This document shows positions 1 through 8,207 of a DNA stretch of 8,442 bases, in pieces; position 1 is the first letter of the stretch; each line of letters opens with the position of its first letter. The translations under genes and the position numbers were made by a program. A model generated the notes under the pieces. It did not search any database. It was not told the origin of the DNA and saw nothing but the letters and a program-made list of their open reading frames with translations. Where the stretch lies: the NCBI GenBank assembly GCA_003162995.1, contig PLUZ01000284.1, positions 304-8,745 on the forward strand, read 5' to 3'. The stretch is from Methylocapsa sp. (GTDB lineage: Bacteria > Pseudomonadota > Alphaproteobacteria > Rhizobiales > Beijerinckiaceae).

Positions 1-866
1 TGCACCGGCTCATACAGCGCCTTGCGGGTTTCGCTCTTCGCATCTTTTTCGCCGAGCGAGGCCGAAGGCAGCATGCCGAGCGAGCCTGTCAGCATCGACG
101 CCACGTCCGACAGCATGTCGCCGAACAGATTGTCAGTGACGATGACATCGAATTGCTTCGGGCGCCGCACAAGCTGCATGCCGAGCGCGTCGGCGAGCTG
201 GTGCTCAAGCTCAACATCGGGATATTCGCGTGCGTGTAAAGCTCTGATGACTTCGTCCCAGAGGACACCGGATTTCATCACATTGCGTTTGTCGGAAGAT
301 GTCACTTTGTTGCGGCGCTTGCGGGCGAGCTCGAAAGCGATGCGCCCGATCCGCTCGATCTCATAGGTGTCGTAGACTTGCGTGTCGATGGCGCGCCTCT
401 GCCCGTTACCAAGATCGATGATTTGCTTCGGTTCGCCGAAATAAACGCCGCCGGTCAATTCGCGAACGATCATGAGATCGAGCCCATCGACAAGCTCGCG
501 CTTCAGTGAAGAGGCATCGGCAAGCGCCGGATAGCAAATCGCCGGGCGCAGATTTGCAAAGAGGTTCATATCCTTGCGAAGCCGCAAAAGACCCGCTTCG
601 GGGCGGACTTCGTAGGGGACGGCATCCCACTTTGGCCCGCCGACGGCGGCGAGCAGCACAGCGTCCGCCGCTTGCGCCCGCGCCATATCGGCATCGCTGA
701 TCGCTGTTTTATGAACGTCATATGCCGCGCCGCCGACAAGCCCCTTTTCGATCTCGAAACGGACAATGCCTTCGCGCGTAAACCAAGCCGCGATTTTCTC
801 GACTTCGGCCATGACCTCGGGGCCAATGCCGTCGCCCGGTAGAACAAATAGCTTGTAGACAGCCAT
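1..866 (-). CDS. leuB: 3-isopropylmalate dehydrogenase, C-terminal part missing
   Basis: LeuB oxidises and decarboxylates 3-isopropylmalate to 2-oxoisocaproate with NAD+, the third dedicated step of leucine synthesis, in the cytoplasm. The 288 visible residues read as the isocitrate/isopropylmalate dehydrogenase fold. PGDGIGPEV is at residues 10-18, the substrate-binding arginines are R97, R107 and R135, and [12 protein letters not shown] follows with Y142. The active-site lysine is K193 in SSDKRNV, and the metal-binding aspartates lie in [12 protein letters not shown] (D245, D250, D254), with D226 upstream. The reading frame is open to the left edge, ending at ...ALYEPV, which normally continues into HGSAPDI, so roughly 70-80 residues lie outside. 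The start at 866 gives the canonical N-terminus; an AAGGG stretch about 9 bases upstream is a modest ribosome-binding site. It is divergent from kup. Confidence in family and gene is high. Confidence 0.95.
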   Translation of the reverse strand, partial: MAVYKLFVLPGDGIGPEVMAEVEKIAAWFTREGIVRFEIEKGLVGGAAYDVHKTAISDADMARAQAADAVLLAAVGGPKWDAVPYEVRPEAGLLRLRKDMNLFANLRPAICYPALADASSLKRELVDGLDLMIVRELTGGVYFGEPKQIIDLGNGQRRAIDTQVYDTYEIERIGRIAFELARKRRNKVTSSDKRNVMKSGVLWDEVIRALHAREYPDVELEHQLADALGMQLVRRPKQFDVIVTDNLFGDMLSDVASMLTGSLGMLPSASLGEKDAKSETRKALYEPV

Positions 867-1084
867 ATAAAAACCCTTGATCTTCCGCGTTCCTTGCCTC
901 GAACGAGGACATTTCTCGCCGGGGACTTGAACCATTCTTTGGCTAAAAAGCAGCGCGGCACACCAACCACATCATGCCGGCTCTGACAAGAAGCAAGCGG
1001 CCAATAAGCAAGTAGCATTGCCGCAGCCGTCGAATTCATGCATTTTACATTCGCCTCGCCGATCAATGAGGACAACCGGTTAAA
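867..1084. other. Divergent leuB / kup intergenic spacer
   Basis: This 218-base spacer must hold promoters for both flanking genes. I found no convincing pair of sigma70-like -35/-10 boxes on either strand. Visible elements are a short perfect inverted repeat CCTCG-AA-CGAGG (897-908) close to the leuB start, a hairpin with an adjacent T-run on the minus strand (945-979), and TGAGGA at 1068-1073, a slightly distant ribosome-binding site for kup. Confidence 0.6.
945..1043 (-). promoter_or_regulatory. Possible leucine attenuator upstream of leuB
   Basis: On the minus strand a 23-codon reading frame (1043 down to 972) starts ten bases after a GAGG and contains three leucine codons of the rarer type (TTA, TTG, TTG). 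Its stop codon falls in the loop of a hairpin formed by CGGCA and TGCCG (positions 956-960 with 975-979). That hairpin is followed six bases later by five T residues (945-949), which resembles an intrinsic terminator. This is the order expected for a transcription attenuator. However, the stem has only five pairs, three leucines is a small number, and no competing antiterminator stem was demonstrated. Chance is a serious alternative. Confidence 0.2.
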
Positions 1085-2971
1085 ATGGCGCCATTGGCAA
1101 TAGACGTCGATCCTCATGCGAGCACGGCGCGCGGACGCCTGGCAACAATGGCGCTCGGTGCGCTCGGCGTCGTCTACGGCGATATTGGGACGAGCCCTCT
1201 CTATACGATGAAAACGGCCCTCGACTGGGCCGGTGGCGAAGCGACGCCGGCGGTCGCCTTGGGCATGCTGTCGCTGATCGTCTGGACTCTGCTGATTACC
1301 ACCTCTATCAAATATGTCGCCGTGGTGATGCGCGCCGACAACGAAGGCGAGGGCGGAATCCTTGCCCTGATGTCGCTGCTTGGCATCAAGCATGGCAATC
1401 GCGTTGGCATTATCGCCCTCGGTGTCCTCGGCGCGGCCTTACTCTACGGGGATGGCGCGATCACGCCGGCAATCTCGGTGCTGAGCGCGCTTGAAGGGCT
1501 CAAACTGCCGGTTCCAATGATCGCACCCTATATCGTTCCTCTGTCGGTCATCGTTTTGGCCGGGGTTTTCGGCCTGCAGCCGCAAGGCAGCGCACGGATC
1601 GGCAAATTATTCGGCCCGATTATGACGATCTGGTTCGTCACGATCGGCGTGCTGGGGCTCGGCGGCGTGCTGCATCATCCAAGCGCCTTGATGGCGCTCG
1701 ATCCTCGCTACGGATTGACCTATCTGTTCACGCATGGCTTCAGCGGCTTTCTTGTGCTTGGAGCGGTTTTTTTATGTGCGACCGGCGCTGAAGCCCTCTA
1801 TGCCGATATGGGTCATTTCGGACCACGCCCAATCAGATTGGCATGGTATGGTTTGGTGCTGCCCATGCTCGTGCTCAATTATGCGGGTCAGACCGCGATG
1901 GTGATCGACGGCGCCGTCGCCGCGCAGGCCAACCCGTTTTTCCTCTTGTGTCCGGCGCCGCTGCAAATACCGCTGGTTCTGCTCGCGACCGTGGCGACGA
2001 TCATCGCCAGCCAATCGATCATCAGCGGCGCGTTTTCAATGACACGTCAGGCGATCCAGCTTGGCTTGTGCCCGCGCATGCACATCACCCAAACCTCGGC
2101 CGAGGGCTATGGGCAAATCTATGTTGGCTTCGTCAATTGGCTTTTGATGGCGCTCACGCTCGTGTTGACGGTGACGTTCCGCTCATCGGACAATTTGGCG
2201 GCGGCCTTCGGCATCGCCGTGTCGATGACCATGCTGCTGACTTCTATTCTGATGTTCCGGGCGATGCGCGACATTTGGCATTGGCGCCTCGCCGTGAGCC
2301 TCATCGTGGCGGGATTGTTCGTTACCGTCGATCTGTCCTTTGTCACCGCCAATATGATGAAAATCTTCGAGGGTGGCTGGGTCCCGCTTGTGGTGGGCGC
2401 CACCATTTTCTTTCTCATGTGGACCTGGCGGGAATGCCGCAAGGCGATGCTCGAGAAGCTGGAGCGCGACACCTTGCCGCTCTCTTACTTCATTACGAAA
2501 AGCCAAAATATGCGCCGGGTGCCGGGCACCGCCGTCTACATGACCAGCCGGACCGATGTCGTGCCGGTGCCGCTCCTGCATAATCTCAAGCACAACAAAG
2601 TGCTGCATCAGCGTATCGTGCTGCTACATGTGAAAACCGAGAACATTCCTCGCATATTTCCCGAACAGCGCATTGAGGTTCAGCATCTTAACGATGATTT
2701 CCATTCCGTCGTTGTCCACTATGGATTCATGGAGCAGCCGGACATTCCGCAGGTCCTCGAAAGCTGTGCCGCGCGGCAGCTCAGCTTCAACATGATGGAT
2801 ACGTCATTTTTCGTCGGCAGATTGACGATCGTGCCGGTGGGCCGGTCAAGATGGCACCGGTTCAAGGTCAAACTATTCATGCTCATGCATCGCAACGCCC
2901 AGGCCGCGACGGAATTCTTCTCTATTCCGCCGAACCGGGTAATCGAGCTCGGCGGTCAGATCGAGATGTGA
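1085..2971 (+). CDS. kup: Kup-family low-affinity K+/H+ symporter
   Basis: Kup (TrkD, HAK/KUP/KT family) takes up potassium with protons across the inner membrane. The 628-residue length is normal for bacterial Kup. Family landmarks are GVVYGDIGTSPLY at residues 28-40 (D33 corresponds to the conserved acidic residue in the first transmembrane helix), DNEGEGG at 85-91 and YGDGAITPA at 121-129. About twelve hydrophobic segments fill the first 460 residues. They are followed by a hydrophilic C-terminal cytosolic domain of about 170 residues beginning near RECRKAMLEKLERD. The start at 1085 is supported by TGAGGA eleven bases upstream and by a usual-length N-terminus; a downstream ATG at residue 22 would cut into the run before the first helix. 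It is monocistronic as seen, divergent from leuB and convergent with acnA. No regulatory element is evident. Confidence 0.96.
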   Translation: MAPLAIDVDPHASTARGRLATMALGALGVVYGDIGTSPLYTMKTALDWAGGEATPAVALGMLSLIVWTLLITTSIKYVAVVMRADNEGEGGILALMSLLGIKHGNRVGIIALGVLGAALLYGDGAITPAISVLSALEGLKLPVPMIAPYIVPLSVIVLAGVFGLQPQGSARIGKLFGPIMTIWFVTIGVLGLGGVLHHPSALMALDPRYGLTYLFTHGFSGFLVLGAVFLCATGAEALYADMGHFGPRPIRLAWYGLVLPMLVLNYAGQTAMVIDGAVAAQANPFFLLCPAPLQIPLVLLATVATIIASQSIISGAFSMTRQAIQLGLCPRMHITQTSAEGYGQIYVGFVNWLLMALTLVLTVTFRSSDNLAAAFGIAVSMTMLLTSILMFRAMRDIWHWRLAVSLIVAGLFVTVDLSFVTANMMKIFEGGWVPLVVGATIFFLMWTWRECRKAMLEKLERDTLPLSYFITKSQNMRRVPGTAVYMTSRTDVVPVPLLHNLKHNKVLHQRIVLLHVKTENIPRIFPEQRIEVQHLNDDFHSVVVHYGFMEQPDIPQVLESCAARQLSFNMMDTSFFVGRLTIVPVGRSRWHRFKVKLFMLMHRNAQAATEFFSIPPNRVIELGGQIEM

Positions 2972-2984
2972 GCAAGGCTCCGAA

Positions 2985-3012
2985 ATGACGCCCTGCCCAA
3001 GAATTGCGTCAT
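2985..3012. terminator. Weak bidirectional hairpin between kup and acnA
   Basis: In the 49-base convergent gap, ATGACGC (2985-2991) and GCGTCAT (3006-3012) form a perfect seven-base-pair stem with a 14-base loop. It lies 13 bases after the kup stop and 8 bases after the acnA stop. Neither strand has a proper T-tract after it, so it does not meet the intrinsic terminator pattern. It may only stabilise 3' ends or pause polymerase. Confidence 0.3.
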
Positions 3013-3020
3013 GAAATCTC

Positions 3021-5750
<2,730 letters not shown>

Positions 5751-5884
5751 CGGAATGTTCCCGGCAAGCTGATCGGAAAAAGGGGAGGCCGTCCCGTTTA
5801 TAATTAATTTTCCCGCCGAGAGCTACACGCATGATAGAGGAAAGCGTTATTTTGGTGGTTTGTGCTGCCCACGGTTTCATCATC
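5751..5884. promoter_or_regulatory. AT-rich divergent acnA / ccmA promoter region
   Basis: This 134-base spacer must carry both promoters. A strikingly AT-rich patch at 5796-5811 sits in GC-rich surroundings. It contains a perfect TATAAT on the plus strand (5799-5804) and an eight-base palindrome AATTAATT (5802-5809). On the minus strand the same patch offers TATAAA. No good -35 box sits 16-18 bases from either candidate. The patch could be a -10 region for ccmAB, a regulator site, or both. It does not match the Irr or Fur-type consensus closely enough to name one. Confidence 0.35.
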
Positions 5885-6490
5885 ATGCAACTTTCCGCTT
5901 CAAGGCTGACCGTCGAGCGTGGCGGCCGGATACTCTTTTCGGACCTGTCCTTCGCAATCGAAACGGGCGGGAGTCTCACCGTGACAGGACCAAATGGTGC
6001 CGGAAAGTCGACGCTTCTGCGCGTCCTCGCCGGGTTTTTACCGCTCGCCGGAGGCACGCTCTCCCTCACACCGGCATCGGGCGAGACGCTCGCCGAACAG
6101 GCCCATTACGTGGGGCATGCCGATGCCCTCAAGAGCCTCCTCACGGTGACCGAAAATTTGGAATTCCTTGGCCCGATGCTTGACGCCGGGCGTGGTGGCA
6201 TGGCTGTGGAAAAAGCGCTTGCCGCATTTGGTCTTTCGCATGTCGCGGGTCTGCCTGCGGCCTATCTCTCGGCCGGGCAGAGACGGCGGGTGGCGCTCGC
6301 CAGGCTCCTCGTCGTGAAGCGCCCGGTATGGCTCCTGGACGAGCCCTTGACCGCCCTCGACGCGGCCTCCCAGGGACTGATGGCGCAAATCATGGCGGCG
6401 CATCTGGCAGAAGGCGGCATGATCGTCGCCGCCACTCATACATACCTCGGTCTTGCGGGCCGCGAACTGCGGCTCGGGGCAGTGCCATGA
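5885..6490 (+). CDS. ccmA: Cytochrome c maturation heme exporter, ATP-binding subunit
   Basis: CcmA is the ATPase of the CcmABCD complex, which releases holo-CcmE carrying heme for periplasmic cytochrome c assembly. With the start at 5885 it has 201 residues, a usual CcmA length, and the ABC signatures appear in order: Walker A GPNGAGKST (35-43), signature LSAGQ (128-132), Walker B VWLLDEP (148-154), D-loop ALD and H-loop H185 in AATH. The lack of a transmembrane domain and the adjacent ccmB identify it. The start is uncertain. The frame is open to an ATG at 5831, and AGAGGAAAG (5836-5844) sits properly before in-frame TTG (5852) or GTG (5855). The ATG at 5885 has no clear ribosome-binding site but begins exactly where family similarity begins. 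Its stop overlaps the ccmB start (ATGA), implying translational coupling. Confidence 0.9.
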   Translation: MQLSASRLTVERGGRILFSDLSFAIETGGSLTVTGPNGAGKSTLLRVLAGFLPLAGGTLSLTPASGETLAEQAHYVGHADALKSLLTVTENLEFLGPMLDAGRGGMAVEKALAAFGLSHVAGLPAAYLSAGQRRRVALARLLVVKRPVWLLDEPLTALDAASQGLMAQIMAAHLAEGGMIVAATHTYLGLAGRELRLGAVP

Positions 6491-7194
6491 AAAATGCCAA
6501 GGGCGTTCCGGCCAAGCACGCGGCAAAATCGCCGCTTTTCGCACTTTTCATTCGTGATCTGCGGGCTTCACAACGCATCGGCGGCGGCACCAGTCTCGGC
6601 GTGGTTTTTTTTCTGATCCTCGTCACCTTGAGCGCTTTCGCGATCGGCCCCGATCTCGCGCTCCTCGGCAAGATCGCCCCGGCGATTCTGTGGATTTCCG
6701 GCCTGCTTGCGACATTGCTTGGTTTCGACAGACTTTTTCAAGCCGATCACGAGGATGGTTCCCTCGATCTTCTTTTGACGAGCAGCACGCCGCTGGAATT
6801 GATTGTTCTCGTGAAATGTCTCGCGCACTGGATTGTGACCGGCCTGCCGCTCGCCGCCGCCGCGCCCTTTTTTGGCCTGATGCTCAACCTGCCCATAAAC
6901 CAACTGTGGAGCGTCACACTTTCGCTGCTTGCCGGGACTCCCGCCCTTACCTTGATCGGCGCCATCGGCGCGGCACTGACGGTGAGCCTGCGCCGTGGCG
7001 GTCTGTTGCTCGCGATTTTGATTTTGCCGCTCTGCGTGCCGGTGCTGATCTTCGGTGTCGCGGCGGCCAGCGCCGGGCCCGATTCCTTGATGCCCTTCGC
7101 AACGCCATTTCTGATTCTTTGTGCGCTTACCCTGATCGCCATCGCAGGCGCGCCATTCGCGGCGGCTTTTGCATTGCGGCAAACCGGCACGTGA
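6487..7194 (+). CDS. ccmB: Cytochrome c maturation heme exporter, permease subunit
   Basis: CcmB is an integral inner-membrane subunit of the Ccm ABC complex and partners CcmA. The 235-residue protein shows six hydrophobic segments, beginning around residues 36-54, 64-80, 110-130, 138-162, 170-193 and 205-228. A cytosolic N-terminal stretch contains the family-like FIRDLRASQR (21-30). The characteristic FDRLFQADHEDGSLDLLL after the second segment (80 onward) is a hallmark of CcmB. The start codon shares the ATGA overlap with the ccmA stop, so the pair is almost certainly co-translated; earlier in-frame starts inside ccmA would only add shadow sequence. The N-terminus is a little longer and more basic than usual (MKNAKGVPAKHAAK). 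No ccmC follows within the window, unlike many related operons. Confidence 0.92.
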   Translation: MKNAKGVPAKHAAKSPLFALFIRDLRASQRIGGGTSLGVVFFLILVTLSAFAIGPDLALLGKIAPAILWISGLLATLLGFDRLFQADHEDGSLDLLLTSSTPLELIVLVKCLAHWIVTGLPLAAAAPFFGLMLNLPINQLWSVTLSLLAGTPALTLIGAIGAALTVSLRRGGLLLAILILPLCVPVLIFGVAAASAGPDSLMPFATPFLILCALTLIAIAGAPFAAAFALRQTGT

Positions 7195-7237
7195 GTGGCA
7201 GGGGAACAGGCAAATGCTGGGGCATGGCTAAGGCCGT

Positions 7238-7278
7238 AAAGCATGATCTTAAAAAAAAGTTGCTGACTTTTTGCGATC
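7238..7278. repeat. Decayed extragenic palindromic element
   Basis: The segment opens with AAAGCATGATC (7238-7248), continues to AAAAAGT (7254-7260), has a five-base loop TGCTG, then ACTTTTT (7266-7272), and closes with GATC (7275-7278). The inner arms are exactly complementary over seven bases. The layout resembles the short palindromes of the type AAAGCATGATC...AAAAGT...ACTTTT...GATC that are scattered between genes in Hyphomicrobiales. The outer arm on the right has diverged. It lies 43 bases after ccmB and 18 bases before the next start codon, so it could limit read-through or shape the 5' leader of the small gene. Confidence 0.45.
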
Positions 7279-7296
7279 CCGCGTTAGAAGGGCCCC

Positions 7297-7581
7297 ATGA
7301 AAACACTGCTGCTCATCCCCTGCCTCTTCGGCGCACTGATCATGGCGAGCGCCGTGCCTTCCCTGGCGGCCAATATCCACCGCGCGGGAGAGGTCGAGAT
7401 CAGTCAAGCCGAAGCCTGCCAGGCAAGTTGCCGGGCCAATGCCGAGTCCTGCCGGACGCAATGTTCGGATAGCGAGGAGCAGGAACAGTGCGTTGTTGGT
7501 TGTGATAAGGCTGCGTGCAAGGCGAATTGCGCGACGTTCGAGGATACCTGCAAGCAGCGCTGTCAACAGTCCGGAGGCTGA
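7297..7581 (+). CDS. Secreted small protein with five CX3C cysteine pairs
   Basis: I do not recognise this 94-residue protein. A Sec-type signal peptide is clear: MK at the N-terminus, a hydrophobic core (residues 4-20), and an SLA-A cleavage site after residue 24. The mature part of about 70 residues has ten cysteines (41, 45, 52, 56, 65, 69, 74, 78, 85, 89) grouped as five CX3C pairs separated by 6, 8, 4 and 6 residues. Residues 39-56 and 72-89 align as an internal repeat. CX3C spacing puts both cysteines on one helix face, as in helical-hairpin disulfide proteins; metal binding is the alternative. The region between is acidic (DSEEQEQ). AGAAGG at 7286-7291 is a good, close ribosome-binding site. 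It follows ccmAB on the same strand after 102 bases and converges with the deaminase gene. The gene is well supported; the function is unknown. Confidence 0.85.
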   Translation: MKTLLLIPCLFGALIMASAVPSLAANIHRAGEVEISQAEACQASCRANAESCRTQCSDSEEQEQCVVGCDKAACKANCATFEDTCKQRCQQSGG

Positions 7582-7600
7582 CGAGCCCGCGCTTTTCCTT
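7576..7600 (+). terminator. Weak hairpin plus T-rich stretch after the cysteine-rich gene
   Basis: GGCT-GACG-AGCC (7576-7587) could form a four-base-pair stem overlapping the stop codon, followed five bases later by TTTTCCTT (7593-7600). The stem is very short, so this is only a marginal terminator candidate in the 28-base convergent gap. Confidence 0.2.
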
Positions 7601-7609
7601 AGATTGTCC

Positions 7610-8185
7610 TCACTTGGAAAACAGCGCCAGCGCCTCGGCGGAGAGCACCCCGCCGGTGATGGAGATGGTGGCAAAGGGAGCGGCGTCCGCCACCGCCCGG
7701 CTGGTCAGCATGATCTGCCCAATCTTCGTTGCGAGTTCCTCGATAGAGGCGGCAAAGACCACCCGGCCGATGCCACACCACAGAATGGCGCCCATGCACA
7801 TGGGACAGGGTTCGCCCGAGGTATAGAGAGTCGTGCCTTTGAGCTCGCCGGCGGGCCGCGCCGCGACGAAACGGCGGATCGCCACCATTTCTCCATGCGC
7901 CGTCGGATCATTGGTTGATGTGCCCTGATTTCGCCCGGCCGCGACGACATTTCCGTCGCGGACGATGACCGCGCCGAAAGGGAAGTCCGCCTGCGCGGCC
8001 TCGGCGATGGCCATCCGCATGAAAAGCTCGTCACCGGGAATGGGTGCCATCCGCGTTGCCTCCGCCCTGGCCCGGCCCGGCGCGCTCAGGGTAGCTCCGG
8101 CCAGACCCGCGCCCAGCAGGCTCGCCAATGTCTGGCGCCGGTCACTGCCCCGTTCATGGTCCGGATCGCCGCCTTGCTTGCTCAT
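7610..8185 (-). CDS. Tat-exported zinc nucleoside/base deaminase (CDA fold)
   Basis: The 191-residue protein combines a twin-arginine-like signal (DRRQTLAS at 15-22, hydrophobic LLGAGLAGATLSAP at 23-36, likely cleavage ARA-E at 41) with a cytidine-deaminase-fold domain of the COG0590 / GuaD / TadA type. Zinc-site residues are H97 and E99 in DPTAHGEMVAIR, plus C127 and C130 in EPCPMCMGAILW; the conserved asparagine is N86 in AGRNQ. The family hydrolytically removes an amino group from guanine, cytosine, adenosine in tRNA or related bases. The tail (SITGGVLSAEALALF) resembles small-molecule deaminases more than TadA, and an exported enzyme would not meet tRNA, so a free base or nucleoside substrate is inferred. 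The start at 8185 keeps the whole signal and has TAGGATAGGG (8191-8200 on the other strand) before it. It probably shares a transcript with the upstream DUF2165 gene, 22 bases away. Confidence 0.88.
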   Translation of the reverse strand: MSKQGGDPDHERGSDRRQTLASLLGAGLAGATLSAPGRARAEATRMAPIPGDELFMRMAIAEAAQADFPFGAVIVRDGNVVAAGRNQGTSTNDPTAHGEMVAIRRFVAARPAGELKGTTLYTSGEPCPMCMGAILWCGIGRVVFAASIEELATKIGQIMLTSRAVADAAPFATISITGGVLSAEALALFSK

Positions 8186-8207
8186 CGAATCCCTATCCTA
8201 TCCGGCT

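Noticed and set aside
897..908. CCTCG-AA-CGAGG inverted repeat in the leuB leader as a terminator
   Set aside because: It has a two-base loop, only five pairs and no adjacent T-run; it is as likely to be chance as an operator.
1018..1050. TTGCCG ... TTACAT as a kup promoter
   Set aside because: The spacing between the hexamers is 21 bases and the -10 match is poor, so it was not listed.
566..1393. 275-codon minus-strand open frame spanning leuB start, spacer and kup start
   Set aside because: It overlaps two well-identified genes in other frames and its translation looks like shadow sequence with no domain.
1843..2583. 246-codon plus-strand frame within kup
   Set aside because: It is an out-of-frame shadow of Kup, rich in Arg, Gly and His, with no family features.
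6568..7182. 204-codon minus-strand frame antisense to ccmB
   Set aside because: Its composition is Gln/Arg/Lys/Gly-rich, the usual antisense image of a membrane protein gene, and it has no supporting start signal or neighbours.
7321..7323. Cysteine 9 of the small secreted protein as a lipoprotein attachment site
   Set aside because: The preceding LIP is not a lipobox and most of the hydrophobic core follows the cysteine, so cleavage after SLA at residue 24 by signal peptidase I is far more likely.
6690..7472. 260-codon plus-strand frame overlapping ccmB and the cysteine-rich gene
   Set aside because: It is an out-of-frame shadow of both genes. A possible start at 7225 (MAKAVKHDL...) was considered as a remnant of ccmC, but it has no similarity to CcmC and runs out of frame through the signal peptide region.
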